Counted from the first letter of the stretch, positions 38,691-49,476 are shown. The stretch is DNA of 64,000 nucleotides from Levilactobacillus enshiensis (GCF_007115095.1 NZ_SULH01000001.1:471982-535981); one strand, 5' to 3'. Notes: generated from the sequence alone by a model not told the origin. Numbers and translations are program-made.

Positions 38691-39891
38691 TCATTTGAAA
38701 CATCCGCAGCGCATGGCGCGACTGTCACTGGGTATCTATTACCTGGGGACAGTGTTGTACCTGGTGTATACCTTTTTGCAAACGACGCTCTTCTCCGCCG
38801 TGGTACCGAATGCCGTGTTTAGTTTGGCCAAGTATCTCTGTTTGGCAATATTCGTTGTCCGTATTTTGACTAATAGATATGACGAGCGGCAAGTGTTGCT
38901 CCTCTTTGGGGGCCTGCTACTGGCGGTACTGATCTACCAGAACTCCGGTGATACGTCGATCGTGGTGCTGATGTTGTTTCTGCTGAGCAGTCTTAACTGC
39001 CGGTCCAGGATCATCGTTGAAATCTATTTCTGGACGGCCCTTGCCTTAATCGCCGTTACGATTGGCAGTGCCTTGGTCGGTGTTATCGATAACTATCACT
39101 ACCAGGTGAACGGGAGTGTGCGGTATGCGTTTGGTTTCTTGTACAGCACGGACTTTGCCGCCCATATTTTCTATCTCTGCCTAGCGTATGTCTACATTCG
39201 GGGACGGCAGCTACGCAAGCTAGAGTTCTTCATTCCAGTCGTGTTAGCGGCACTGGTGTTTCTGTTGACCAGAGCCAAGTTAGATACGGCCTTGTTGATC
39301 TTAATTCTATTAGCGGCGATGGATTACCGGCGATTGTCGAATCAACAGATGAAGAAGTTTGATCGGTGGCTATATCTGTTTCCAGTGCTGATGGCCGCGC
39401 TGTCAATCGGGGCATCCTGGTTATTTACGCCCACGAATGGCATTTTGGTCAAGATTGATGACTTCTTTACGCACCGCTTAGCGATGGGGCATTTGGCCCT
39501 TTACGAATATCCCTTGCGGTGGTTCGGCCAGTACGTGTTTCAGCAGGGAAGTGGGGGACTGACCTTTCCGACTGGACTGACCACTACGGGGACCAACTTG
39601 GCGTACTTTTTCATTGATTCCTCGTATATCAAGGTGTTGCTGAGCTTTGGTATCGTTTTTCTAGGGCTCTACCTGTTTGGCATGAGTCATGCCATCCGCT
39701 TCAACGTGGCACACCAAGCCTATCTGTTACCACTGGTTTTAGTCATTGTCTGTATCTCAAGTATCATTGATCATCATTTGCTGGATATTGCCTACAATCC
39801 GTTTGTTGTCTGTGTCCTAGCTAATAATGCTGTGGGGGGCGTTGGAAGTGAAGAACGTATATATCATTGGTTCAAAAGGGATTCCCGCTAA
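38683..39891 (+). CDS. Wzy-like polysaccharide polymerase (EPS1)
   Basis: A 402-residue protein with ten or more hydrophobic segments and a large extracellular loop around residues 250-310 (HRLAMGHLALYEYPLRWFGQ), the plan of Wzy O-antigen/EPS polymerases, which join repeat units outside the membrane. Sequence conservation in this family is low, so the call comes from topology, the overlap with the chain-length gene, and the lack of another polymerase in EPS1. It overlaps the next glycosyltransferase by 44 bases. Confidence 0.75.
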   Translation: MSSHLKHPQRMARLSLGIYYLGTVLYLVYTFLQTTLFSAVVPNAVFSLAKYLCLAIFVVRILTNRYDERQVLLLFGGLLLAVLIYQNSGDTSIVVLMLFLLSSLNCRSRIIVEIYFWTALALIAVTIGSALVGVIDNYHYQVNGSVRYAFGFLYSTDFAAHIFYLCLAYVYIRGRQLRKLEFFIPVVLAALVFLLTRAKLDTALLILILLAAMDYRRLSNQQMKKFDRWLYLFPVLMAALSIGASWLFTPTNGILVKIDDFFTHRLAMGHLALYEYPLRWFGQYVFQQGSGGLTFPTGLTTTGTNLAYFFIDSSYIKVLLSFGIVFLGLYLFGMSHAIRFNVAHQAYLLPLVLVIVCISSIIDHHLLDIAYNPFVVCVLANNAVGGVGSEERIYHWFKRDSR

Positions 39892-41008
39892 TTATGGTGG
39901 GTTTGAAACGTTTGTTGAAAATTTGACGGGTCTGAAAAAGTCGTCAGCTTTACAGTATTACGTTGCTTGTTTAAGCGATGAGGCCGGGACGTTTGCGTAT
40001 CATGACGCTACTTGTTTTAATGTGCCCGTCCCGAATGTCGGCCCGGGGAAAGCCATCGTCTATGATTTGAAGGCCTTGAAATGGGTGATCAACCACGTCA
40101 AGGAAAATAACGTGCAGTCAGCGGTGGTGTACATTCTGGCCTGTAGAATTGGCCCCTTTTTGGCCCCCTATCTGCGCAAGCTACATCAACTCGGGGTCGC
40201 CTGCTATCTCAATCCGGACGGTCACGAGTGGCTACGGGCAAAGTGGAGTAAGCCCGTGCGGCACTACTGGAAGCTATCCGAAAAGATGATGGTGCGCCAG
40301 GTCGACCTGGTCATCTGTGACAGTGTCAATATCGAAAAGTATATTCATCAGAACTATGAGAGCGACCACTTGCGGACGTGTTTTGTCCCGTACGGCGCGA
40401 CCGTAGCCAGTGAGAAAGGGGCCATCACGGCGGACCAGCAAGCCTGGTTTGATCACCGCCAGGTTGCGCTGAATGAGTATTACCTGATTGTGGGACGATT
40501 TGTCCCGGAAAACAATTATAAAACGATGATCACGGAGTTCATGCGCAGTCAGACTCGGCGGAAGTTGGTCATTGTCACCAACGTCGAACACAATAAATTT
40601 TACGATGACTTGGAGCAAGAGACACATTTTAGTCAGGACAGCCGCATCCAATTTGTGGGAACGGTCTATAATCAGGCGTTACTAAAAGTGATTCGCGAGA
40701 ATGCGTTCGCTTATCTCCACGGGCATGAGGTGGGGGGCACCAATCCCTCGTTGCTGGAGGCCTTGGCGTCAACGTCATTAAACCTGTTGTTAGACGTGGG
40801 CTTTAATCATGAGGTCGGCAAAGCAGCCGCGAGATACTGGACCAAGGACCAGGGGTCGCTAGCGCAACTGATCAATGAGGTTGACACGTGGGATGAACAG
40901 CAGCGGCAGGACTATGGTGTCTTGGCCAAGCACAGGATCACGCAAGCCTACAACTGGGACGATATCGTCAGCACGTACGAAGCTATCTTTCTGGGGGAGA
41001 AATCATGA
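39848..41008 (+). CDS. DUF1972/GT4 glycosyltransferase, rhamnosyltransferase-like
   Basis: A 386-residue glycosyltransferase beginning MKNVYIIGSKGIPANYGGFET, the DUF1972 signature of Cps2T/RgpA-like enzymes that add L-rhamnose. A C-terminal GT-B half with FAYLHGHEVGGTNPSLLEAL carries the sugar-nucleotide site. The GTG at 39848 is used; the frame is open to 39827. It overlaps the polymerase gene upstream and the next transferase by four bases. Rhamnose as donor fits the rml genes downstream but is inference. Confidence 0.82.
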   Translation: MKNVYIIGSKGIPANYGGFETFVENLTGLKKSSALQYYVACLSDEAGTFAYHDATCFNVPVPNVGPGKAIVYDLKALKWVINHVKENNVQSAVVYILACRIGPFLAPYLRKLHQLGVACYLNPDGHEWLRAKWSKPVRHYWKLSEKMMVRQVDLVICDSVNIEKYIHQNYESDHLRTCFVPYGATVASEKGAITADQQAWFDHRQVALNEYYLIVGRFVPENNYKTMITEFMRSQTRRKLVIVTNVEHNKFYDDLEQETHFSQDSRIQFVGTVYNQALLKVIRENAFAYLHGHEVGGTNPSLLEALASTSLNLLLDVGFNHEVGKAAARYWTKDQGSLAQLINEVDTWDEQQRQDYGVLAKHRITQAYNWDDIVSTYEAIFLGEKS

Positions 41009-42156
41009 AAACAATCCTATTTCTCCACGCCGGTGCGGAGCTCTATGGTGCCGATCGAATCCTATTGAATCTGGTAAGTACGTTGAACCCCCAGAAGTTC
41101 AAGCCGATTGTGGTGTTACCCACTGAGGGGCCATTGGTCGCTGAGTTACGCAAGCAGCACGTGGCGGTTCACGTCATCGCCTACCCAATCTTACGGCGGA
41201 AATACTTCAATGTGCGGGGCTTGTTCCATTACTTGAAGCAATATCGGCGGAGCTGCCGGCAAATTGTCGAGTTGGTCAAACAGGAGGATGTGGCAATTAT
41301 TCATGCGAACACGCTCGCCGTCTTGGAAGGCATCACGCTCAAAAGGCGCCTGCGAGCGAAATTGGTCTGGCACGTCCATGAGATCATTACGCGTCCCCGA
41401 GTCGTGTTCCTAGCGACGGCCTTTCTGGCTGGTCGGTTTGCTGATCAGATTATGGCGGTCTCCAAGGAGGTGCAGACCCACCTGGTAAGCTCCAAGCTGG
41501 TGGCCCCCCGAAAAGTTCGGGTCGTGTATAACGGTGTCGATACGGAAAAGTTCAAGCCAATGCCAGTCGCCGCGAGTTTAAAGGCGGAGTTCCAACTGAC
41601 CGATGATGACATCGTGATCGGCATGATCGGCCGAATCAACGCTTGGAAGGGCCAAATGGTCTTATTGCGGGCAATGCTGCCATTATTGCTGGCGAATCCG
41701 CGACTAAAGCTCATCTTTATCGGGAGTGTTTTTGCTGGCGAGGAACAGCGCCAACGGGACTTAGCAGCGGCGATTGCGCACAGCCAGGTAGCTGATCAGA
41801 TTCGCCTCAAAGCGTTTAGAGACGATCTGCCCCAGGTGTATCAGCTGTTCGATGTCTTTGTTCTCCCGAGTACGAACCCCGATCCGTTGCCGACAGTGGT
41901 CTTGGAAGCAATGGCGACGGGCAAGCCAGTCGTGGGTTTCCGGCACGGCGGGGTGATCGAAATGGTTCGGGATGGCCTGAACGGGTTACTCGCTACGCCC
42001 GTGGACGAGGACGACTTGCGGCGGTGCATTCAAGAATTAGTCGCTAACGAAGGCTTACGCACTAAGATGGGGGCTGCCTCACGCGTACGCGCTGTGCAGC
42101 AGTATTCACCACAAAAATTTAGTCGGGCGTTCGAAGATATTTACAATCAACAGTAG
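41005..42156 (+). CDS. GT4 family glycosyltransferase (EPS1)
   Basis: A 383-residue GT-B enzyme. The N-terminal half starts MKTILFLHAGAELYGADRIL with the GADR-type glycine loop; the C-terminal half has VGMIGRINAWKGQ-like sequence (IGMIGRINAWKGQ) and the donor-site DVFVLPSTNPDPLPTVVLEAMATGKPVV (parts), with the conserved glutamate. It overlaps the previous gene by four bases (ATGA), so translation is coupled. Sugar specificity unknown. Confidence 0.88.
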   Translation: MKTILFLHAGAELYGADRILLNLVSTLNPQKFKPIVVLPTEGPLVAELRKQHVAVHVIAYPILRRKYFNVRGLFHYLKQYRRSCRQIVELVKQEDVAIIHANTLAVLEGITLKRRLRAKLVWHVHEIITRPRVVFLATAFLAGRFADQIMAVSKEVQTHLVSSKLVAPRKVRVVYNGVDTEKFKPMPVAASLKAEFQLTDDDIVIGMIGRINAWKGQMVLLRAMLPLLLANPRLKLIFIGSVFAGEEQRQRDLAAAIAHSQVADQIRLKAFRDDLPQVYQLFDVFVLPSTNPDPLPTVVLEAMATGKPVVGFRHGGVIEMVRDGLNGLLATPVDEDDLRRCIQELVANEGLRTKMGAASRVRAVQQYSPQKFSRAFEDIYNQQ

Positions 42157-42171
42157 ATGGAGTTGAATGGG

Positions 42172-43110
42172 TTGAAAAACGGAGAAGATGTTGCTATTTT
42201 AATGTCGACTTTTAATGGCGCGGCCTATATTGCGCAGCAGATTGACTCTATTCGGGCCCAAAGTTATGCGGGGTGGACGCTCTATGTCCGCGATGACGGG
42301 TCAACGGATGATACGGTCGCGATTCTTCAGAAACTCAGGCTGATCGATCAACGAATCGTGCTGTGCGACGAAGAACAGCCAATGAATCTGGGACCGGCGA
42401 CTTCCTTCATGACGCTGTTAGCGAAAGTCGAAGCGGACTACTATTTATTTGCGGATCAGGATGACGTTTGGTTACCGGATAAGATCGAAAAAACCTTGCT
42501 GGTGATGACACGTTTGGCGCCACATGAACCGAACCTGGTGCACACCAATCTGTCGCTCACGGATGGGGAGCTGAACGTGGTGGCGCCTAGCTTCAACGAG
42601 GTGGCCTACGATGACGTGCAGTCACTCTTGCTAGCGAATGATATTACGGGCTGTACCGTCATGGTCAATCGCCAACTGAGGGAACTGGTGAAGCAATCAG
42701 TGACGCTCCCGTGCATGCATGACATGTGGATGGGCCTGGTTGCCGCGCAGTTTGGCAACATTGCCTATCTCAAGACGCCAACAATCTTATATCGGCAACA
42801 TGGCGGCAATGTCGTGGGATCGACCACGAGCAGGCTAGCCAAGCTCAAGGCCATTAATTCCGCAGCGGAAAAGGCGCGGTTGCTCACGACCGTGGTCACG
42901 GCGCGGGAATTTTTACGACGCTATGGGCATCACTTGAGTGCCACGGAGAGCAAGCCAATCACGACGTTAGCCCAGTTGGGGCAGGTCCCCTTGTTCAGCG
43001 CGCTATGGCGACTGCAGAGAAATCATATCTATAAGCATTCATTTGGCGCCACGGTGTCATTTTTCTTAAAGCTAACGTTGCACTATTCGGACTTGAAGCA
43101 TCGCATCTAG
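42172..43110 (+). CDS. GT2 family glycosyltransferase, rhamnosyltransferase-like (EPS1)
   Basis: A GT-A enzyme of 312 residues beginning [20 protein letters not shown], with [11 protein letters not shown] and the metal-binding FADQDDVW. Its form, with a C-terminal part after DMWMGLVAA, resembles bacterial rhamnosyltransferases. I start at TTG 42172, nine bases after GGAG (42159-42162); an ATG at 42157 next to the previous stop is an alternative that adds five residues. Confidence 0.85.
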   Translation: MKNGEDVAILMSTFNGAAYIAQQIDSIRAQSYAGWTLYVRDDGSTDDTVAILQKLRLIDQRIVLCDEEQPMNLGPATSFMTLLAKVEADYYLFADQDDVWLPDKIEKTLLVMTRLAPHEPNLVHTNLSLTDGELNVVAPSFNEVAYDDVQSLLLANDITGCTVMVNRQLRELVKQSVTLPCMHDMWMGLVAAQFGNIAYLKTPTILYRQHGGNVVGSTTSRLAKLKAINSAAEKARLLTTVVTAREFLRRYGHHLSATESKPITTLAQLGQVPLFSALWRLQRNHIYKHSFGATVSFFLKLTLHYSDLKHRI

Positions 43111-43123
43111 GGGGAGAGAAAGT

Positions 43124-43999
43124 ATGAGGGGAATTATCTTAGCTGGAGGCTCTGGTACGCGGCTGTATCCGGTCACGTTGGGCGTCTCTAAACAACTGGT
43201 ACCGGTATATGATAAGCCGATGATTTATTATCCGCTGTCCGTTTTGATGTTGGCCGGCATTCGCGATATCTTGATCATCACGAAGCCGCAAGACCAAGCG
43301 CAATTTGAAAATCTGTTAGGGGATGGCAGTCAGCTGGGGATTCACTTAGAATATGCCATTCAGGAAAAGCCCAATGGCCTCGCCGAAGCCTTCATCATCG
43401 GCAAGACCTTTATCGGCAACGAATCGGTCTGCCTGGTACTGGGGGATAATATCTTTTATGGCAGCGGCCTCAGCACGCTGCTACAAAAGTCGGCCCAATT
43501 AAAACAAGGGGCTTCCGTCTTAGGCTATCAGGTGACCGACCCCGAACGTTTTGGCGTTGTCAGCTTCAATGACCAACATGAGGTCGTCTCGATCGAGGAG
43601 AAGCCCCAAGCCCCTAAGAGCAATTACGCCGTCACGGGCCTGTATTTCTATGATCATAACGTGGTCGACATTGCCGAGAATATGCGGCCCTCGCGGCGGG
43701 GGGAACTGGAGATTACCGATGTGAATAAGTGGTATCTGGACCATCACGCGTTGAACGTCACCCTGTTAGGTCGCGGCTACGCCTGGCTAGATACCGGCAC
43801 ACACGATTCCCTGTTAGCCGCGGCCAGCTTTATTTCGACGATTCAATGCCGCCAAAACTTGAAAATTGCGGCCATCGAAGAGGTAGCCTACCGAATGCAC
43901 TATATCAACGCTCAACAATTGGCGGCTTTGGCCCACCGCTTCGATAAGAATGACTATGGTCAGTATTTGCTGCGGATTCTGAAAGACGAGGAGGGCTAG
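43124..43999 (+). CDS. rmlA: Glucose-1-phosphate thymidylyltransferase
   Basis: First enzyme of dTDP-L-rhamnose synthesis (glucose-1-phosphate + dTTP). The 291-residue protein has the nucleotide-binding [11 protein letters not shown] followed by [18 protein letters not shown], and [17 protein letters not shown] around 43109-43117 precedes the ATG. It is separated from rmlC, rmlB and rmlD by four other genes, which is unusual because the four are often contiguous. Confidence 0.95.
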   Translation: MRGIILAGGSGTRLYPVTLGVSKQLVPVYDKPMIYYPLSVLMLAGIRDILIITKPQDQAQFENLLGDGSQLGIHLEYAIQEKPNGLAEAFIIGKTFIGNESVCLVLGDNIFYGSGLSTLLQKSAQLKQGASVLGYQVTDPERFGVVSFNDQHEVVSIEEKPQAPKSNYAVTGLYFYDHNVVDIAENMRPSRRGELEITDVNKWYLDHHALNVTLLGRGYAWLDTGTHDSLLAAASFISTIQCRQNLKIAAIEEVAYRMHYINAQQLAALAHRFDKNDYGQYLLRILKDEEG

Positions 44000-44003
44000 G
44001 CTG

Positions 44004-44873
44004 GTGGAAAATTCAGTTTGTGCCGTGGTGGTCACCTACAATCGGGTCGACTTGCTCCAAAAATGTTTGCACGCCATTCTGACGCAATCGGTGGGGGTGG
44101 CCCACGTCCTCGTCGTGGATAATCACAGTACGGATGCAACCCAGACGGTCGTCACGGGGATGACGGACGACCGTGTGATCTACCGGCGACTAGATGCCAA
44201 CTATGGGGGTGCCGGTGGGTTTAAGCAGGGCATTGCCGCCGCGCTACGTGAGACTACCGCGTCGTTCTTTTGGGTGATGGATGACGATACGATGCCGACG
44301 CAGACAGCGCTGGCGGAGTTGTTGCACGCCCGTGAGCAGGTCCCCAACTTTGGCTTCCTAACGGCTAATGTGCGCTGGAAGGATGACTCACCTATGAATG
44401 TGCCACCGCTTGCCGGTGACTGGGCGGAGGCCACGCGCAACGGACTGGTTAAGGTACACGAGGCGAGCTTTGTCTCGCTATTTATCAGCCGGTCGCGGGT
44501 AAATGAGGTGGGATTGCCATTCGCGGACTTTTACATTTGGCATGATGATACCGAATTCACGTTACGCCTAGCTGAGGCGGGGAATGGCTACTATGTTCCG
44601 CGGGCCGTGGTGATTCACGACTCGCAGAGCAATCAGGCACCGCTGATCTATCGCGATGAGGCGAGTCGCATTCCCCGTTATTATTATCTGTATCGCAACG
44701 AGCTGTACATCTGTCGTCGGCATAAGGGGCGGTTAACGACGATCAAGACGTTTGTGCGGGACCTTTATGTGAGCGTCAAGGTGCTCTTTGTCGCCCCGAA
44801 TCACCGGTTAAAAAGAAGTCTCGCGGTCTTACGAGGGACGTTTAGTGGCCTACGTTTCTTACCAAAAGGGTAG
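44004..44873 (+). CDS. GT2 glycosyltransferase, galactofuranosyltransferase (GlfT)-like
   Basis: A 289-residue GT-A enzyme: AVVVTYNRVDLLQKCL, NYGGAGGFKQGI, the metal motif WVMDDDTMP, and FYIWHDDTEFTLRLAEAG. The WHDDTEF segment and the GGAGGF motif are characteristic of the GlfT branch that uses UDP-galactofuranose, in keeping with glf at the head of the cluster. GTG start at 44004 follows GAGGAGGG (43988-43995). Donor assignment is by similarity and context. Confidence 0.8.
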   Translation: MENSVCAVVVTYNRVDLLQKCLHAILTQSVGVAHVLVVDNHSTDATQTVVTGMTDDRVIYRRLDANYGGAGGFKQGIAAALRETTASFFWVMDDDTMPTQTALAELLHAREQVPNFGFLTANVRWKDDSPMNVPPLAGDWAEATRNGLVKVHEASFVSLFISRSRVNEVGLPFADFYIWHDDTEFTLRLAEAGNGYYVPRAVVIHDSQSNQAPLIYRDEASRIPRYYYLYRNELYICRRHKGRLTTIKTFVRDLYVSVKVLFVAPNHRLKRSLAVLRGTFSGLRFLPKG

Positions 44874-44885
44874 GTGAATGGTGGC

Positions 44886-45995
44886 TTGAAATTTCGACAG
44901 AAAATGCTGTTGGTCGTGGGCGGTCTCATCCTGATTGGGACTGGCACGTGGTTACTGTGGCCGCAAACCACCATTACGGTGACGCCACTAGACCAGTTAG
45001 GTACTCAGATTCAGCCGGCAAAGACGATCACGGGCAGAGTCGGGAGCCGACTGGATCGCCAGCAGCTCACCGAGGCGGGGTACCAGCTCAGTGCTGCGCC
45101 TAAAATTAAATTCAGGATCACGCCGCAGACCTTGGTGGTCCACTATCGGCCGACCTTAAGTCGCCAGCAAGTGGCCCGTAAATTAAAGGACTACCGGTAC
45201 ATTGGGGCGTCGTTTCAGGTCCTAAACGCGGGCTTGGGCCGCTATGAGCAGAACTATAACCAGCTCAAAAGTGAGATGGACCGTATGCGCCTTCTGTTGT
45301 CGAATGACGGCCTCCATTGGGACCGACTAGCGGTCAACTATCCGAATGTCGCGGTCCGCGACCCCAACATCATCAAGATCGGTGATCGTTGGTGGATCAT
45401 CTATACCGCTGGCCTCATGTGGACGACGGATTTTCAGAAATGGCATCAGGTCGTCAGTCCAGGCCTCAATCCGAATGGTCAGTTCCAGAAGGTCTGGGCA
45501 CCGGAGATCTATCGGACGCAGGCGGGCACCTACCAGGTCGTGAGTGCCAACTCGACAGACGGGACGACCTTTCAGCTGTATAGTTACACATTTGATCCCC
45601 GGACTGGGGCGGTGGCCGAGCCACAGGCGCTAAATGTGGCGGGCAACTTTCCCAATCTCATCGACCCACACATCGTGTATCAACACGGTATCTATAACCT
45701 GTGGGCGAAGGATGAGCAGCGGCATCAATTGGTCCGGGCGGTTTCGGCTGATGGAATCACGTTCACGGGAACCCAGCCGGTGGCATTGCCCATCCAATCG
45801 GGACAAGTTCCGGAGGGGCCGACTGAATTGGTGCGGGGAAACCAGGCCTGGTTGTATTTTGACCTATATGATCAGCAAGAGACGTTTTATGGCGTCCAGG
45901 CCGTGGCCTTCAAGGATAATCGCGTGGTGTCGCAGCGAAAACCGCTGCAGGCCGACTTTATGGTTCGTCATTTCAGCGTGTTTACCATGCGTTAG
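44886..45995 (+). CDS. Membrane-anchored MucBP-like plus GH43-like propeller protein, copy B
   Basis: Paralogue of the protein at 36985 with the same plan: N-terminal membrane segment (about 6-25), MucBP-like domain (ITVTPLDQLGTQI ... LVVHYRPT), then a GH43-like propeller. This copy keeps candidate acidic residues: D159 in AVRDPN, D260 in LIDPH, and E310 in PEGPTE, consistent with an active glycosidase outside the cell. It may trim or release the polymer made by the cluster. TTG at 44886 is chosen over GTG 44874 from the spacing to AGGTG (44872-44876); both are possible. Confidence 0.65.
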   Translation: MKFRQKMLLVVGGLILIGTGTWLLWPQTTITVTPLDQLGTQIQPAKTITGRVGSRLDRQQLTEAGYQLSAAPKIKFRITPQTLVVHYRPTLSRQQVARKLKDYRYIGASFQVLNAGLGRYEQNYNQLKSEMDRMRLLLSNDGLHWDRLAVNYPNVAVRDPNIIKIGDRWWIIYTAGLMWTTDFQKWHQVVSPGLNPNGQFQKVWAPEIYRTQAGTYQVVSANSTDGTTFQLYSYTFDPRTGAVAEPQALNVAGNFPNLIDPHIVYQHGIYNLWAKDEQRHQLVRAVSADGITFTGTQPVALPIQSGQVPEGPTELVRGNQAWLYFDLYDQQETFYGVQAVAFKDNRVVSQRKPLQADFMVRHFSVFTMR

Positions 45996-46018
45996 GTTTG
46001 GCGAAGGAGGGTGAGCTA

Positions 46019-47095
46019 GTGAAGAAAAGAGTAATGTGGATCGATATTGCCCGGGCAATCGCCATGATTTGCGTGATTATTGGGCACTCCCTATATCAAT
46101 ATACGGATTCGACGTTTGGCCACCTGATTTATAACTTTCATATGCCGCTCTTCTTTATTTTTAGTGGGTATCTCTATCATATGAAGAGTTGGGATAAAGA
46201 GGTCCGTGGGGCGTGGCTAAACCTGCTATTGCCGTACTATACGACTGCTGGGCTAATGGGGCTGGTTTTTCTGTATCGGGAATTTTTCCCGAAGTTCTTA
46301 TCGGTCGGCTTTCCACCTTCGGCAACGGCACTACTGAATATGGCGCTGTACGGCGTGGGGGTGACGCCGCGAACGCCAATGCCAACGAATGTGTTGGCAA
46401 TCGGTGCCATTTGGTTCTTGATGGCGATGACCATTGCTGGAATCATCTTTAACTGGGTGATGGTCAAGACGCAGGATACACCCCTGCAAAACGTCAGCCG
46501 ACTAGCCATTTTTGGGACGTTGGCGGTATTCGGCAGATTGATCAGTACGTATTGGCTTTTGCCGCTGTCGATGAATTCCGCCCTCTTTGCGTTAATTTTC
46601 ATGTACATCGGGTATTTGGCAAAGGATGGGGCGCTGCTTGAACGTCAGAGCGCTAAGTTACTCGTGATGGCGCTGCTCATTTGGTTGGCGGTCTCCCTGC
46701 AGCAGACATTTTATATGGTGTCACTAGAGACGCCAGACAGCCTCATCGCCATCGTGGGGGCCGTTGCGGGGACGTTTGCAATCGTCAAGGTTGCGCAGGG
46801 GCTAGCTCACTTAAAGCTGACGTCACGGTTCATGGCGTTGCTGGGGCGAAATTCGATCATCATTCTGTGCTTCCACAGCATTGACATGATGTTTTCAAAC
46901 GTCCCGAATTTGATTATGACGGCCGAATTCACGACGAATGAGGTGGTGAAAATTGTGGTGGTCGTGCTGTATCGCATGCTCATTCCAATCACGGCGGCCA
47001 TCCTGATTCCCCACATTCCCGGCCTCCGTTCGCTATTTCTCAATAGGGCCTATCCTTTCAAGAAGCGGCAGGTGAAGACTGATGCGCAAGCTTAG
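46019..47095 (+). CDS. Acyltransferase 3 family membrane protein (EPS1)
   Basis: A 358-residue integral membrane protein of the acyltransferase 3 family, with about ten hydrophobic segments. It begins VKKRVMWIDIARAIAMICVIIGHSLYQY (parts), with the conserved arginine and histidine, then FHMPLFFIFSGYLYH. Members move acetyl or succinyl groups across the membrane onto polysaccharide. GTG at 46019 follows AAGGAGG (46004-46010). It overlaps the next gene, an SGNH lipoprotein, by 14 bases. Confidence 0.85.
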   Translation: MKKRVMWIDIARAIAMICVIIGHSLYQYTDSTFGHLIYNFHMPLFFIFSGYLYHMKSWDKEVRGAWLNLLLPYYTTAGLMGLVFLYREFFPKFLSVGFPPSATALLNMALYGVGVTPRTPMPTNVLAIGAIWFLMAMTIAGIIFNWVMVKTQDTPLQNVSRLAIFGTLAVFGRLISTYWLLPLSMNSALFALIFMYIGYLAKDGALLERQSAKLLVMALLIWLAVSLQQTFYMVSLETPDSLIAIVGAVAGTFAIVKVAQGLAHLKLTSRFMALLGRNSIIILCFHSIDMMFSNVPNLIMTAEFTTNEVVKIVVVVLYRMLIPITAAILIPHIPGLRSLFLNRAYPFKKRQVKTDAQA

Positions 47096-47816
47096 AAATG
47101 TTCTGGTGGCGCTATTACTAGTCGTGGTCGTTTTGCTCTCCGCAACGGCATGTACCCGTAAGCAAACAGGCTCGGAAACAGCGACGCCGGCACCGGGAAA
47201 AATCGTCTTCTTGGGTGATTCGATCACGGCTGGGCTGTTGCCGGGTGGTCAGCACGCTGAGAAAAATTATCCGTGGTGGGTTGGCAAGAGTCTGGGGGTC
47301 AAGGTCAGCAACTATGGTCAAGATGGCGGTAAGATCACGGGGGAGTCTGACCGCGATCTATTGCCAGTTTTGAAGCATCACCAGTTAACGGGTGCCCGCA
47401 CGGTGGTCCTGGCCTATGGCATCAACGACTACCTGGATAACGTGGGGTTAAATGACGTGACGGCCAGATTACTCACCGCCATTCAATATATTCAGAAACG
47501 TTATCCCAAGATCAAGTTAGTTGGCCTGTTGCCCCAAAGCGCCTTCGTTGTGCCGGTACCCGCGGCGAATACGACGGGGGTCGCCATGCAGACGAAGAAC
47601 AAGGCGAACTATACTGAGAGTGAGTTGTGCGACAATCTGACAACTGTTTATCAGAAACAAAACGTACCGGTTCTGGATTGGCGGCCGGATTCGGTCATCA
47701 ACACGGGTAACGTTGATCAGCTCACCTGGGATGGTGGCCTGCATCCGAACGCTGAGGGGTATCAGATCATCGGCCTGCGGGTGGCGGCATTCATCTTACA
47801 GAATGGTGAAGCTTGA
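47082..47816 (+). CDS. SGNH/GDSL hydrolase-fold lipoprotein
   Basis: A 244-residue protein with a lipoprotein-type signal (hydrophobic residues 8-20, then ATAC with Cys24 as likely lipidation site) and an extracellular SGNH domain: GDSIT (Ser), NYGQDG (Gly), YGIND (Asn), and DGGLHPN (Asp and His), all four blocks present. With the membrane acyltransferase it overlaps, it may form a two-part O-acyltransferase for the polysaccharide; an esterase that removes such groups is the alternative. Confidence 0.78.
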   Translation: MRKLRNVLVALLLVVVVLLSATACTRKQTGSETATPAPGKIVFLGDSITAGLLPGGQHAEKNYPWWVGKSLGVKVSNYGQDGGKITGESDRDLLPVLKHHQLTGARTVVLAYGINDYLDNVGLNDVTARLLTAIQYIQKRYPKIKLVGLLPQSAFVVPVPAANTTGVAMQTKNKANYTESELCDNLTTVYQKQNVPVLDWRPDSVINTGNVDQLTWDGGLHPNAEGYQIIGLRVAAFILQNGEA

Positions 47817-47853
47817 GCCGGACGTAAGCAACCAATTATGGGGGGAAATTCAG

Positions 47854-48435
47854 ATGGGAAAATTAAAAGTCACCACAACCAAGTTACAGGACGTTAAAAT
47901 CATCGAGCCAGCCGTATTTGGCGATCAACGCGGCTTCTTTACAGAGACCTACACCGACCGTGACTTTCAGGCGGCCGGGATCGACATCGACTTCATTCAG
48001 GACAATCAATCGCTGTCGGTGGATGCGGGTGTCTTGCGTGGACTGCACTTTCAGCGCGGGAAGGCGGCCCAGACTAAGCTGATTCGGGTGGTCACGGGCG
48101 CGGTCCTAGATTTGATTGTTGACGTCCGCGCGGGCTCACCGACTTATAAGCAGTGGGAAAGTTACATCATCTCGGCCAGCAACCATCGCCAGTTGCTGGT
48201 CCCGAAAGGATTTGCTCACGGGTTCGTGACGTTGACGACGAATGTTAATTTTCTCTACAAGTGCGATAATTATTACGATGCGGCGGCCGATGGCGGTTTT
48301 TCATTTAAGACACCGGAGCTCGGCCTGCAGTGGCCCATCGACTTTGACCAGGCCATCACGTCGGTCAAGGATGCTGAGCAACCGACGTTTACGGAATTCG
48401 AACAGAACAATCCATTTGTCTATGGTGAAATTTAG
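47854..48435 (+). CDS. rmlC: dTDP-4-dehydrorhamnose 3,5-epimerase
   Basis: Third enzyme of dTDP-L-rhamnose synthesis. The 193-residue cupin has GFFTETYTDRDF, NQSLSVDAGVLRGLHFQ with the catalytic histidine, and PKGFAHGFVTL. The reading frame is open 47 codons upstream through the SGNH gene, but the ATG at 47854, after GGGGG (47840-47845), gives the standard N-terminus. rmlB follows 12 bases later. Confidence 0.95.
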   Translation: MGKLKVTTTKLQDVKIIEPAVFGDQRGFFTETYTDRDFQAAGIDIDFIQDNQSLSVDAGVLRGLHFQRGKAAQTKLIRVVTGAVLDLIVDVRAGSPTYKQWESYIISASNHRQLLVPKGFAHGFVTLTTNVNFLYKCDNYYDAAADGGFSFKTPELGLQWPIDFDQAITSVKDAEQPTFTEFEQNNPFVYGEI

Positions 48436-49476
<1,041 letters not shown>

